Positions 25,255 through 33,660 of a stretch of DNA of 64,000 bases are shown in pieces. Position 1 is the stretch's first letter. Every line of letters begins with the position of its first letter. A program made the position numbers and the translations under genes. The notes below the pieces were generated by a model, which did not search any database, had not been told where the DNA came from, and saw only the letters and a list, made by a program, of their open reading frames with translations. The stretch comes from JAGMES01 sp023128035 (GTDB lineage: Bacteria > Bacillota > Halanaerobiia > DY22613), in contig DAOVRZ010000016.1 in NCBI GenBank assembly GCA_030627905.1, positions 1 through 64,000 of the forward strand, in the 5' to 3' direction.

Positions 25255-26139
25255 ATGAAGTATCAATTTATTATAAATCCTATCGCTGGAGGTGGGCTGG
25301 CGAAAAAAAAGTGGGAAGAGATTAAAAGGGTCGTTGAAACAGAAAATCTTAATTATGAAGTTGTTGTTACAAGTTCATCTGGTGATGCCGTCTTTATAGC
25401 TAAAAAAGGAGTTGAAAAAGGTTTCGATGTGTTGGTTGCAGTGGGAGGAGATGGTACTGTCAACGAAGTTGTACAAGGAATCATAGAATCAGGTGGAAAA
25501 GGTAGTGTTAAATTAGGGATTATACCGGCTGGAACTGGTAATGATCTGGTGAGAACATTGAATATTCCTACTCATGCAGAAGAAGCAGTTAAGGTATTAA
25601 AAAATGGACATGTTAAAAATATTGATTTAGGCAAAATAAATGGAGATTATTTTATTAATATTGTTGGAATCGGTTTTGATGGTGCTGTGGCGAATGAGAT
25701 AAATAGAGATGTGCGTTGGTTGAAGGGGTCATCTGCTTATATCTATGCAATACTTAAAACTTTACTTACATACAAAAGTCCTAAGATGAAGATAACGATT
25801 GATGATCTTATTTTGAAAGGAAGATATTTTTTAGTTGCTATAGGCAATGCTAGATATTATGGTGGTGGCATAAAAATTTTACCTGATGCTAACCCCTCTG
25901 ATGGATTATTTGATATTTGTGTAGTAGAAGATATTCCAAGAATAGAAGTTTTGAAGATGTTACCAAAAATGTCAAAAGGCAAACATTTAGATCATTCAGC
26001 GGTAAAAATTTATCGTGGTAAAAAGATAAAAGTTGATTCAGATGAAAAAGTGTTAGTTCAAGCTGATGGAGAATTAAAGGGAGCATTACCCATGGAATTT
26101 GAAGTAGAAGCCAACGTTATTCCGGTATTGGTTCCATAA
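25255..26139 (+). CDS. YegS/DagK-type lipid kinase
   Basis: A soluble diacylglycerol-kinase-like lipid kinase, 294 residues. The nucleotide-binding motif VAVGGDGTVNEV lies near residue 60, followed by GIIPAGTGNDLVRTL and the family segment IGVGFDGAVA-like (VGIGFDGAVA). It likely recycles diacylglycerol to phosphatidic acid (DgkB-type), but substrate specificity cannot be read from the sequence. It converges on yyaC. Confidence 0.9.
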   Translation: MKYQFIINPIAGGGLAKKKWEEIKRVVETENLNYEVVVTSSSGDAVFIAKKGVEKGFDVLVAVGGDGTVNEVVQGIIESGGKGSVKLGIIPAGTGNDLVRTLNIPTHAEEAVKVLKNGHVKNIDLGKINGDYFINIVGIGFDGAVANEINRDVRWLKGSSAYIYAILKTLLTYKSPKMKITIDDLILKGRYFLVAIGNARYYGGGIKILPDANPSDGLFDICVVEDIPRIEVLKMLPKMSKGKHLDHSAVKIYRGKKIKVDSDEKVLVQADGELKGALPMEFEVEANVIPVLVP

Positions 26140-26140
26140 T

Positions 26141-26216
26141 GTAAAGAAAAAGGATGGCAAAAATGTTGCGAGGAATTATTCCAAATGCAACTTATTCTGC
26201 CATCCTTTTTCTTTAC
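26141..26216. terminator. Bidirectional long hairpin terminator (family member 2)
   Basis: A perfect 19-bp inverted repeat (GTAAAGAAAAAGGATGGCA and its complement) closes a loop that itself folds (GTTGC with GCAAC). It stands between the convergent lipid kinase and yyaC genes and reaches into the yyaC stop. Both strands end in a T-run. It resembles the hairpin at 16468-16536 in both stem and loop. Confidence 0.85.
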
Positions 26217-26812
26217 ATAATAGTTTGCTCAGCTTGAGCCTGTTCTTGAAAATATTCACGAATACTAGCATAAATGCTGTAAGAAATGATATCCGCCATT
26301 TTCATCACCAAATTTAGACGAGTGCTTTGTAGGACAAAATATTCCATGTAGCCACCGATATTAACTAAACCAGTAAGGTGCATGTCACCAACTGCTGTTA
26401 ATTCCTTATTAACTCCTGTACCTGGTTTAAGGGGGCCTGCTTTGACATCTATATTCCCCACACTACTATGTTTTCCAAGGCCAGCGTCGATGGATATGAT
26501 AAACGGTGAGTGATATTTTTTATTGATCTCTGTAATGACTTCATCAAGATTAAGAGCGTGAACTGGTTCTTCTAAAGTACCAAAAACACGTATATACGGT
26601 AAATGATATTGATTTAAGTTAGTTCCAACCAAAGGTCCTAGTGCATCGCCTGTTGAACGATCTGTACCAATACAAAGTAAGATAATTGGGTCGGTTAGTT
26701 CTATAGAGTATTTGTAAAGAAAATGGAGCATTGAGTTTTTTAGTTTTAACTTTGCTAAAGAAGTATCCATATGGATACGGGTCTCCACATTAACATTGGG
26801 GTTGAATTTCAT
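26213..26812 (-). CDS. yyaC: Spore protease YyaC
   Basis: A GPR-related putative spore protease of the YyaC family, 199 residues. The core reads ILLCIGTDRSTGDALGPLVG near residue 43 and IISIDAGLGKHSSVGNI near 105, the two conserved Asp-containing loops. YyaC is confined to spore-formers and its substrate is not established. In B. subtilis it also lies near noc and parA-parB. It is expected under forespore control; I could not identify a sigma-F or sigma-G promoter with confidence. Confidence 0.9.
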   Translation of the reverse strand: MKFNPNVNVETRIHMDTSLAKLKLKNSMLHFLYKYSIELTDPIILLCIGTDRSTGDALGPLVGTNLNQYHLPYIRVFGTLEEPVHALNLDEVITEINKKYHSPFIISIDAGLGKHSSVGNIDVKAGPLKPGTGVNKELTAVGDMHLTGLVNIGGYMEYFVLQSTRLNLVMKMADIISYSIYASIREYFQEQAQAEQTIM

Positions 26813-26840
26813 AGACTGCCCTCCAATACCATATTTATGT

Positions 26841-26970
26841 ATGATTAGTCCACAAAAAGTAGTCGCTTAAGAATTCACATACCATATATAGTACTGATTT
26901 AGGCGATTTCAATACTATATATGGTATGTGAATTCTTGGAGGACTAAAATACTTTTTGTGGGCGAATCAT
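26841..26970. repeat. 130-bp near-perfect palindrome
   Basis: Two arms of about 53-58 bp are separated by 19 nt. The inner arms are perfect (AAGAATTCACATACCATATA and complement, extending to TAGTA) and the outer arms pair with few changes (ATGATTnGnCCACAAAAAGTA). It lies between divergent yyaC and the YkvI-like gene. It may be a MITE or a cruciform-forming regulatory site. No second copy is seen in the window. Confidence 0.85.
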
Positions 26971-27079
26971 ATTATAGTATATGTAAGAGTAAACTAATTT
27001 AACATGTAAATATCTTCCTGACCTATAAAAAATTTTTTTTCATATATTTGTGATATAGGAGAAAAAGGGGGTGAAGGGG

Positions 27080-28126
27080 ATGAAGAAAAATTGGTCATCT
27101 CTTTTCATGATATTAAAAATTGCGTTGACTTATGTTGGAGCAGTGATAGGTGCTGGATTTGCATCTGGACAGGAAATATTTGAGTTTTTTGTACAGTATG
27201 GTGATAAAGGGATGATTGGCTTATTTGGAGCGGGTGTTCTCTTTATTCTAGGTGGGATTATATTTCTTAAGCTCGCACAACACTTTAATATTAATACATA
27301 TTACGAAATATTTTATCGGATTTTGGGAAAGCGCTCTGGGTTTATAGTGGATGTAATTTATATTTTGTTTATTTTAGGGAGTGTATCTGTAATGTTGGCT
27401 GGAAGTGGTACAATTTTTCAAGAAACTTTTGGAGTACGTTATAGTGTGGGGGTTTTAATTACTCTGTTAGTAGTGATTATTACGATATTTGCTGGAGTAA
27501 AGGGGATATTGATGGTAAATACTTTTTTAATTCCTATTTTAATGTTGGTGATTATTTATACATGTCTGAGTTATTTAGGATCAGACCTTATTGAAACAAT
27601 AGGGACTTTGTCGCCAATCAGAACGTTCCCCTGGTATTTGAGTGGAATGATGTATGTATCTTTTAATGTGTTCTTATCTATGGCTCTTTTAGTTACGATT
27701 GGGTCTAAAGTTAAAGAACGAAGAAGTTTAACTTTAGGTGGATTTCTGGGTGGTTTATTATTGATGATATTATTGCTAATGATGGGTTATACGATGATTT
27801 CTTTTTTTAGTGAGATTAGTTATGTTGAAATGCCCATGTTAATAATTGCAAGTTATTCAGGGGATGTTTTACATATTATTTATACAATCGGTCTTTGGTT
27901 TGCGATGATTACAACAGCTGTAGCTCATGTGTATGCTTTTATTCAAAGAGTGAGTCCATTATTACGATTGAGTTATTACAATAGTGCGATGCTAACTGTT
28001 GTAATAGTTTTACCATTAACACGATTTGGATTTGCGAATCTGGTAAGATATTTGTACCCATTATATGGTTTAGTGGCCTTAGGGATATTGGTGATGATGA
28101 TAGTGAAATCTGTAAGGGGATATTAG
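27080..28126 (+). CDS. YkvI-like membrane protein (APC-superfamily transporter)
   Basis: About 348 residues and ten membrane segments. It opens with the family's ALTYVGAVIGAGFASGQEI, a segment typical of YkvI and of APC-type transporters, where a broken first helix binds substrate. The substrate is not known. The ATG at 27080 follows AAGGGGGTG; a GTG at 27071 is an alternative. A three-hairpin repeat follows its stop by 4 bp. Confidence 0.82.
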   Translation: MKKNWSSLFMILKIALTYVGAVIGAGFASGQEIFEFFVQYGDKGMIGLFGAGVLFILGGIIFLKLAQHFNINTYYEIFYRILGKRSGFIVDVIYILFILGSVSVMLAGSGTIFQETFGVRYSVGVLITLLVVIITIFAGVKGILMVNTFLIPILMLVIIYTCLSYLGSDLIETIGTLSPIRTFPWYLSGMMYVSFNVFLSMALLVTIGSKVKERRSLTLGGFLGGLLLMILLLMMGYTMISFFSEISYVEMPMLIIASYSGDVLHIIYTIGLWFAMITTAVAHVYAFIQRVSPLLRLSYYNSAMLTVVIVLPLTRFGFANLVRYLYPLYGLVALGILVMMIVKSVRGY

Positions 28127-28130
28127 TACA

Positions 28131-28249
28131 GTGAACTCGTCCAGCTAAAGCTGAACATCGGGGCTTCAGTAGGGGATTCTACCCCCACTGAAGATTAAAA
28201 ACAATTCCCACCACTTATAGAAGTGGGGGTCTTAACTCAAAAGATAAAA
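28131..28249 (+). repeat. Three-hairpin repeat, copy 4 (119 bp)
   Basis: Full-length copy starting 4 bp after the YkvI-like gene, in the same direction. It can serve as the reference copy: GTGAACTCGTCC at the 5' end and CTTAACTCAAAAGATAAAA at the 3' end. The following 155 bp up to the TPR gene hold no gene; a possible -10 (TATTATAC) lies near 28332. Confidence 0.85.
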
Positions 28250-28405
28250 CGGTAAAATAATTATTAGCTTTTTCTTTATTTCTAAGAGAAAGCCTTCTTA
28301 AGATGTGCAGGAAAATGCTAACCTGTTAAAGAAGTTTATGATATTATACAGCTTGAATTGAAATAAATTAGGATATATTAAAGAGGTAAAAATAAGGGAG
28401 AGTGA

Positions 28406-28939
28406 ATGAAAGTGGATTTTGATAAGAAAGAAGAGCTTTATAAAAAAGGAAAAAAAGCTTTAGAGATGTATAATTTTGATGAGGCAGGAGAATATTTTTT
28501 GCAGATTTTAGAGGAAGAACCGAATGAAACTACAGTTTTGAATAAGATGGGTGTTGTATTTGTTCATCGTGATGATCGAGAAAGAGCAAGAGAATATTTC
28601 GAACGTTGTTTAGAGTTGGATCCTAATTTTGTAGCAAGTCTTTCTAATATGGCTAGCCTTGAGTTGGAAGACGGAAAGATGAATGAGGCAGAAGTGCTAT
28701 TTCGTAATGCATTACGTTTTGATCCTAACTATGGCCCAGCTCATAATAATTTAGCTTATATCTTAAAAAAGACTGGGCGTGTTTCAGAAGCTGTTAAACA
28801 TATGAAGAAGGCTCAAAAAGCAGGAACTGCTTCTTTTAGTTATAATCCTCAAAAAGTAAAGAAATTTAGTAAGGGAACTTTGACACTTATTATTCTTGCT
28901 ATTATAGCATTAATTCTCTGGTTTTTAACACGCGCTTAA
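28406..28939 (+). CDS. Tail-anchored TPR protein
   Basis: 177 residues with three to four tetratricopeptide repeats (about 5-135; for example VLNKMGVVFVHRDDRERARE and SLSNMASLELEDGKMNEAE) and a single C-terminal membrane helix (LTLIILAIIALILWFL), after a basic linker. This layout puts the TPR domain in the cytoplasm, held at the membrane. The partner is unknown. It is 12 bp before the DUF951 gene. Confidence 0.85.
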   Translation: MKVDFDKKEELYKKGKKALEMYNFDEAGEYFLQILEEEPNETTVLNKMGVVFVHRDDRERAREYFERCLELDPNFVASLSNMASLELEDGKMNEAEVLFRNALRFDPNYGPAHNNLAYILKKTGRVSEAVKHMKKAQKAGTASFSYNPQKVKKFSKGTLTLIILAIIALILWFLTRA

Positions 28940-28951
28940 GGGGGTGTATTG

Positions 28952-29143
28952 ATGGATTTACGTTTAGGTGATATAGTTCAGTGTAAGAAAAAGCATCCCT
29001 GTGGAAGTGATCAGTGGGAGATTATTCGTGTGGGAATGGATATTCGAATTAGGTGTCAAGGATGTGGACGGGTTGTTTTACTTCCTAGACGTAAGTTTGA
29101 AAAAACAGTAAAGAAAATTGCGAATCGTGTAGCAGAAGAATAG
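28952..29143 (+). CDS. DUF951 family protein
   Basis: 63 residues. The family pattern is clear: MDLRLGDIVQCKKKHPCGSD, W-E-I-R-V-G and RCQGCGRVVLLPRRKFEK. Two Cys pairs may bind zinc. DUF951 genes commonly precede ychF in Firmicutes, as here, and their function is unknown. ATG 28952 follows AGGGGGTG; the preceding in-frame TTG is less likely. Confidence 0.88.
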   Translation: MDLRLGDIVQCKKKHPCGSDQWEIIRVGMDIRIRCQGCGRVVLLPRRKFEKTVKKIANRVAEE

Positions 29144-29156
29144 TGGGGGGAGTAAA

Positions 29157-30251
29157 ATGGGATTGCGTATTGGTTTAGTAGGGTTACCAAATGTAGGTAA
29201 ATCGACTCTTTTTAATGCATTAACAAGGGCCAGTGTTAGTGCAGAAAATTACCCTTTCTGCACGATTGATCCAAATGTTGGAGTTGTCCCCATACCTGAT
29301 TCACGCCTAGAACGTTTAACAGAGATTTATAAACCTAAAAAGACGACACCAACTACTATTGAGTTTGTAGATATTGCAGGTTTGGTTAAAGGAGCCAGCC
29401 GTGGAGAAGGGTTAGGTAATCAGTTTTTAGCTCATATTAGGGAAATGGATGCAATTGCTCAAGTAGTTCGCTGTTTTGAAGATACAGATATTACTCATGT
29501 GGAATCTGGAATAAATCCTCTTCGTGACATAGAGATTATTAATACAGAGCTTTGTTTGGCAGATTTAGCTACTTTAGATAAGCGCTATGCAAAGACAGAA
29601 AGATTATTAAAGACGGGTGATCCAATTTATAAAGAAGAACTAAAACGTCTAAATCGTTTAATGGAGGAATTAAACCAGGGTAAATTAGTTAATTTATTAG
29701 AGTTGGACGAGGTGGAAAAAAAGTTGGTTTACGAACTGCACTTATTAACTAATAAACCGATTTTATATATTGCAAATGTGGCAGAAGGAGAAAATCCAGA
29801 AAATAATGATTATTATACGCAGGTTGTAAATCATGCTGAAAAGGAAGGGACAATAGCAGTTGCTATTAGTGCAAAAATTGAGGCAGATTTGGCTGAGTTA
29901 CCTTCTGAGGAGATAGAAATATTTCAGCAAGAGTTAGGAATTGAGAAAACAGGTCTTGAACAGTTGATTCATACTGGATATCAGCTTTTAGATTTGATCA
30001 CATTTTTCACTGGCAATGAGAACGAAGTTCGAGCATGGACTGTGAAAAGGGGAGCAACAGCACCAGAAGCGGCGGGTAAAGTACATACAGATATGCAACG
30101 TGGTTTTATCCGGGCAGAAGTTATAAATTTTTCAGAATTAGATCATTTAGGCTCTGTAGTTAAAGCTAAGGAAGTAGGAAAACTTGGTGTAGAAGGTAAA
30201 GGATATCTAATTAAAGATGGCGATATTTGTTATATTAGGTTCAATGTATGA
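29157..30251 (+). CDS. ychF: OBG-family ATPase YchF
   Basis: A ribosome-associated translation factor that prefers ATP. 364 residues. G1 GLPNVGKSTLFNAL near residue 8, G3 DIAGLVKGAS, the G4 replacement NVAE typical of YchF's ATP specificity, then a coiled coil and C-terminal TGS-like domain (RAWTVKRGATAPEAAGKVHTD split). It closes the TPR-DUF951-ychF group, and a strong hairpin follows. Confidence 0.96.
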   Translation: MGLRIGLVGLPNVGKSTLFNALTRASVSAENYPFCTIDPNVGVVPIPDSRLERLTEIYKPKKTTPTTIEFVDIAGLVKGASRGEGLGNQFLAHIREMDAIAQVVRCFEDTDITHVESGINPLRDIEIINTELCLADLATLDKRYAKTERLLKTGDPIYKEELKRLNRLMEELNQGKLVNLLELDEVEKKLVYELHLLTNKPILYIANVAEGENPENNDYYTQVVNHAEKEGTIAVAISAKIEADLAELPSEEIEIFQQELGIEKTGLEQLIHTGYQLLDLITFFTGNENEVRAWTVKRGATAPEAAGKVHTDMQRGFIRAEVINFSELDHLGSVVKAKEVGKLGVEGKGYLIKDGDICYIRFNV

Positions 30252-30258
30252 TAAAGTC

Positions 30259-30283
30259 GATGTAATAACTACGTTATTACATC
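30259..30283 (+). terminator. Hairpin after ychF
   Basis: GATGTAATAAC, loop TAC, GTTATTACATC: a perfect 11-bp stem, 7 bp past the ychF stop. Its T-run is short (TTAAGTTT). Confidence 0.6.
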
Positions 30284-30288
30284 TTAAG

Positions 30289-30400
30289 TTTAACAACTTT
30301 CGGAAGGAGATTTCGCCCCTTCAAAGAAGTAGACTTTCTCTGAAGTTTATCCCTACTTACAGAAGTTTGGGGATTTATACCTTCCGGAAATGTTGTTAAA
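30289..30400. mobile_element. MITE with terminal inverted repeats, copy A (112 bp)
   Basis: The ends are TTTAACAACTTTCGGAAGG and, inverted, CCTTCCGGAAATGTTGTTAAA, about 19-21 bp. The interior shares AGTTTAyCCCyACTTACrGAAG and GGGGATTTATA with copy B at 33827, in the opposite orientation. It has no ORF. It lies directly upstream of the rpsF promoter, and its right end touches that promoter's -35. Confidence 0.7.
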
Positions 30401-30402
30401 GC

Positions 30403-30432
30403 TTGACAAATCAAAGCTGGAAATGATATAAT
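30403..30432 (+). promoter_or_regulatory. Sigma-A promoter of the rpsF-ssb-rpsR operon
   Basis: TTGACA (30403-30408), 18-nt spacer, TATAAT (30427-30432). It starts 3 bp past MITE copy A. Confidence 0.85.
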
Positions 30433-30439
30433 ACGTCTG

Positions 30440-30512
30440 TTGTAGATTTTCTATTAATCCATGCTCTGTACATGGATACAGAGCCTTAGGCCGAGTGGAG
30501 GAGGTGAAAGTG
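30440..30512 (+). promoter_or_regulatory. rpsF leader with alternative hairpins (possible S6:S18 control element)
   Basis: Two stems exclude each other: CCATG (30459-30463) with CATGG (30471-30475), and GCTCTGTA (30463-30470) with TACAGAGC (30477-30484). GGCCGAG follows shortly before the ribosome-binding site. Many bacteria have an rpsF leader that binds S6:S18 through a stem with a conserved CCG. The match here is suggestive, not proven. Confidence 0.45.
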
Positions 30513-30800
30513 ATGAGAAAGTATGAAACTATTGCTATCATTAGCCCAGAATTAGATGAAGCTGCGATCACAGCAACTATTGATAAGATTAAAGATATTA
30601 TTACTAACAATAGTGGTGAAGTAGTAAAGGTTGATAACTGGGGAACTAAGAGATTGGCATATGATGTGAAAAAGCATCGTTCTGGTTACTATACTTGCAT
30701 TAATTTTAATGCAGTAAATGAAACAATTGACGAGTTGAACAGAAACTATCGTATTACGGATTCTGTAATTAAGTCTATTATTGTACGTCTAGACGATTAA
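30513..30800 (+). CDS. rpsF: Ribosomal protein S6
   Basis: A 95-residue small-subunit protein that pairs with S18 on the platform. MRKYETIAIISPELDE at the start and GTKRLAYDVKKHRSGYY are typical. The ATG at 30513 follows GGAGGTGAAAGTG; an in-frame GTG 18 bp earlier lies in the ribosome-binding site. First gene of the rpsF-ssb-rpsR operon. Confidence 0.97.
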   Translation: MRKYETIAIISPELDEAAITATIDKIKDIITNNSGEVVKVDNWGTKRLAYDVKKHRSGYYTCINFNAVNETIDELNRNYRITDSVIKSIIVRLDD

Positions 30801-30840
30801 TTTTGGTTATTCTAAGAATTATTATAAGGAGGGGGTTTGT

Positions 30841-31086
30841 GTGTTAAATAGAATAATATTGATTGGCCGTTTAACACGAGATCCAGAGTTGCGTTATACC
30901 ACAAATGGAACTGCAGTAGCTTCGTTTGCACTTGCGGTTGAGCGTCCTTTTGTGAACCAACAAAGTGGTCAACGTGATGCGGATTTTATTGATGTGGTTG
31001 TTTGGCGTAAAATGGCTGAGACTTGCGCAAATCATTTAGGCAAAGGACGTTTAGTTGCTGTTGAAGGCCGTTTACAAATCCGTTCT
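30841..31086 (+). CDS. ssb: Single-stranded DNA-binding protein, exon 1
   Basis: The first 82 codons of SSB (GTG start behind GGAGGGGG), covering most of the OB fold: NRIILIGRLTRDPELRYT, VASFALAVERPF, DFIDVVVWRKMAETCANHLG and VEGRLQIRS. The reading frame is then cut by a group II intron. Joined to 33661-33828 it gives a normal 137-residue SSB. Without splicing, translation would stop at 31131 and yield a truncated protein lacking the last strands and the C-terminal tip. Confidence 0.95.
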
Positions 31087-33660
31087 GTGCGTCCGTACGG
31101 GCGTTTAGTGAATCTACCTTTAGCAGGGTAGCAGGTTAGGTCGCATACTTGAAAATCTGTCATCAGCCGACTTATCCGTAAGGGAAACCAAGCGGGGAGT
31201 GTAGCATGTCGGTAAAGTCATAAGTTGGTTAGTCACTAAGCCACGACTGAATGGCGAGATGAAAAGTTACGAATGAGGATGAAAGCTAAACTGCTTGAAT
31301 GATAGTCTGAGGGGGATTAGTTTGGCCTATGACGTAAAGTGGCTATAAACGTCATACAGTTCAGAATAATTTACATAAGAGCGGTGAATTATTCAAAAAG
31401 GATACAGGCCATAGGATCGAGTCTGTATCAGTGACCCTGAACTGCCCATCTTTAGTATAAAGAAAAAGGCAAAAGTCACATCCGACATCGTAATAAGCTG
31501 GTCACTAAACGTACTAAACGGAGATTACCTAAGTTGGATTGCCCAAAATGGGCTATGACTATAAGTAGTCTGAATATCTAATATGGTAACGGAGGTCTCG
31601 TAGTAGTCGGAGATAGGGAAAACCTATTACATGGCGAAGGGGAACAGTTTATCGGTTTAATACAAAATTGGGAAGGTGCGTGAGGCACTATGAGAAGTCC
31701 AAAAGTAGTATTAGACAATTTAGCTTCCAAGGCAAAGACCGTCAATTATAAATATCAACGACTATATAGAAACCTTTACAACATTGAACTCTACCTTGAA
31801 GCATATGCAAGAATATATGCTAACCAAGGCAACATGACACAAGGTACTGATGGGAACACTGTCGATGATATGAGTATTAATAGAATCCAAAGAATCATTA
31901 ATAAGTTAAAAAACCAAAGCTACCAACCTAATCCTGCAAGAAGGGTCTATATACCCAAGAAAAACGGTAGCCAAAGACCTTTAGGGATTCCATCTATTGA
32001 CGACAAACTAGTTCAGGAAATCGTTAGAAGGATTCTGGAAGCCATATATGAAAGCACGTTTTCCAATAAAACGCATGGATTCAGACCGAACAGAAGCTGT
32101 CATACAGCTTTAGAGGAAATTAGAACAACATATACGGGAATTAAATGGTGGCTGGAAGGAGATATTAAAGGCTTCTTTGACAACATTGACCATCATATTC
32201 TAATTAACATCCTCAGAAGGAGAATTGATGACGAAAAGTTCATTGATCTCATATGGAAGTTTCTTAAAGCTGGATACATGGAAGAATGGAAATTTCATAA
32301 CACCTATAGCGGTACACCACAAGGCGGCACCATAAGTCCAATTTTGTCGAATATCTATCTAAACGAATTGGATAAATATATGGAAGAATATAAGAAGAAA
32401 TTCGATAAAGGAAAAACGAAACAGAGAAGCACAGCATATCGGACAGCCTGCCAAAGAACAGAAAGACTACGTGCGAAATATAAGAAGATATGGCACAACT
32501 TAAGTGATGAGGAAAAACAACAAGCCATTAAAGAAGTTAAGAAGCTACAAAAGGAAGTGCAGAAACTCCCACGTACAGACCCGCAAGATGGGAGATACAA
32601 AAGGTTACAGTATACAAGGTATGCGGATGACTTCTTAATAGGTATTATAGGTAGTAAGGATGATGCTAGAAAGATTAAACAAGACCTTACAATCTTTCTT
32701 ATGGATAATCTAAAGTTAGAGTTATCCCAAAGAAAAACCCTTATCACTAACAGTAGAAATAAAGCCAGATTCCTGGGTTACGACATACAGGTAGATAGAT
32801 CTAATAAACCGAAAGTAGCTACAGATGGAATACCAAGAAGAACTTTTAACTTAAAAGTTAGATTACTAATGCCAATGGAAAAATGGAGGGATAAGCTCCT
32901 ACAACTCCAAGCAATGGAAATCGACAAGAATGATAAATGGATTCCTATGCATAGACGATATTTAGTCAACAATGATGACCTTGAAATAATCAGCACTTAT
33001 AATGCAGAAATTAGAGGGTTCTATAACTACTATAAACTAGCCCTGAATGTTAGCAATCTGAATAAATTTCATTATGTCATGAAGTTCAGTTTGCTGAAAA
33101 CCTATGCCAATAAGTATAGATCAACAATCAAGAAAATGAAGAAAAAGTTTAACGTTGATGGTGAAATAGGAGTTCGATACCGAACAAAAGAAGAAGAGAA
33201 AATTCGCTTCTTTTATAATAAAGGGTATAAAATACAGAGGCTAGAGAAAAAAGCAAATGAAAATGTTGACAATTTGCCTAATATAACGATATATAGTGGC
33301 AGAACGAGTCTAATTGATAGACTACTAGCAGGTAAATGTGAATGGTGTGGTGTAGAGGATGTACCAATTCACATGCATCATGTTAGAAAGTTGAAGGACT
33401 TGCAAGGCAAAAAGCGATGGGAGCAATTAATGATTGGTAGAAAGCGTAAAACCCTTGCTTTATGTCAGTCATGTCACAAAGATTTGCATAATGGAATGCT
33501 AGATTGATAAACGGAGAGCCGTATACGCTGAGAGGTGTACGTACGGTTCGGAGGGGAGTTCAGGAAAACCTACTTTAAGAAACCATGTTGAAACTCGTAT
33601 AGAACATATGACTAGACGAGGGCGGTTGAATTAAGGAAAGGCGTCTGGTTCTTACCCTAC
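31087..33660 (+). mobile_element. Group II intron inserted in ssb
   Basis: A 2,574-bp intron. It begins GTGCG (consensus GUGYG) at 31087 and ends CTAC (AY) at 33660. A candidate branch-point A sits 7 nt before the 3' end. Domain V is the 34-nt GAGCCGTATACGC...GTACGGTTC (33516-33549). The intron-encoded protein lies in domain IV. The 5' noncoding part (31087-31689) is the large domain I-III region. Boundaries were set by the exon reading frame: the two halves join as RLQIRS-YDDSNG, the normal SSB sequence. About 111 nt separate domain V from the 3' splice site, more than the roughly 60 nt in Ll.LtrB. Confidence 0.93.
31690..33507 (+). CDS. ltrA: Group II intron reverse transcriptase/maturase with HNH endonuclease
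   Basis: A 605-residue intron-encoded protein that aids splicing and retrohoming. Reverse-transcriptase blocks include KKNGSQRPLGIPSIDDKLVQ, THGFRPNRSCHTAL, WLEGDIKGFFDNIDH, GTPQGGTISPILSN and the catalytic YADD at 311-314. An insertion rich in Lys and Arg lies between RT blocks 4 and 5 (about 230-300). The maturase X region and a C-terminal HNH domain follow (CEWCG at 550-554, HMHHVRKLKD, LCQSCHKDLHNG). All key residues are intact, so the intron may be mobile. Confidence 0.95.
   Translation: MRSPKVVLDNLASKAKTVNYKYQRLYRNLYNIELYLEAYARIYANQGNMTQGTDGNTVDDMSINRIQRIINKLKNQSYQPNPARRVYIPKKNGSQRPLGIPSIDDKLVQEIVRRILEAIYESTFSNKTHGFRPNRSCHTALEEIRTTYTGIKWWLEGDIKGFFDNIDHHILINILRRRIDDEKFIDLIWKFLKAGYMEEWKFHNTYSGTPQGGTISPILSNIYLNELDKYMEEYKKKFDKGKTKQRSTAYRTACQRTERLRAKYKKIWHNLSDEEKQQAIKEVKKLQKEVQKLPRTDPQDGRYKRLQYTRYADDFLIGIIGSKDDARKIKQDLTIFLMDNLKLELSQRKTLITNSRNKARFLGYDIQVDRSNKPKVATDGIPRRTFNLKVRLLMPMEKWRDKLLQLQAMEIDKNDKWIPMHRRYLVNNDDLEIISTYNAEIRGFYNYYKLALNVSNLNKFHYVMKFSLLKTYANKYRSTIKKMKKKFNVDGEIGVRYRTKEEEKIRFFYNKGYKIQRLEKKANENVDNLPNITIYSGRTSLIDRLLAGKCEWCGVEDVPIHMHHVRKLKDLQGKKRWEQLMIGRKRKTLALCQSCHKDLHNGMLD

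Noticed and set aside
31087..31131. Short ssb with its own natural C-terminus
   Set aside because: The last 15 codons before the stop at 31131 are intron sequence (GUGYG start), unlike any SSB; the real end is at 33661-33828.
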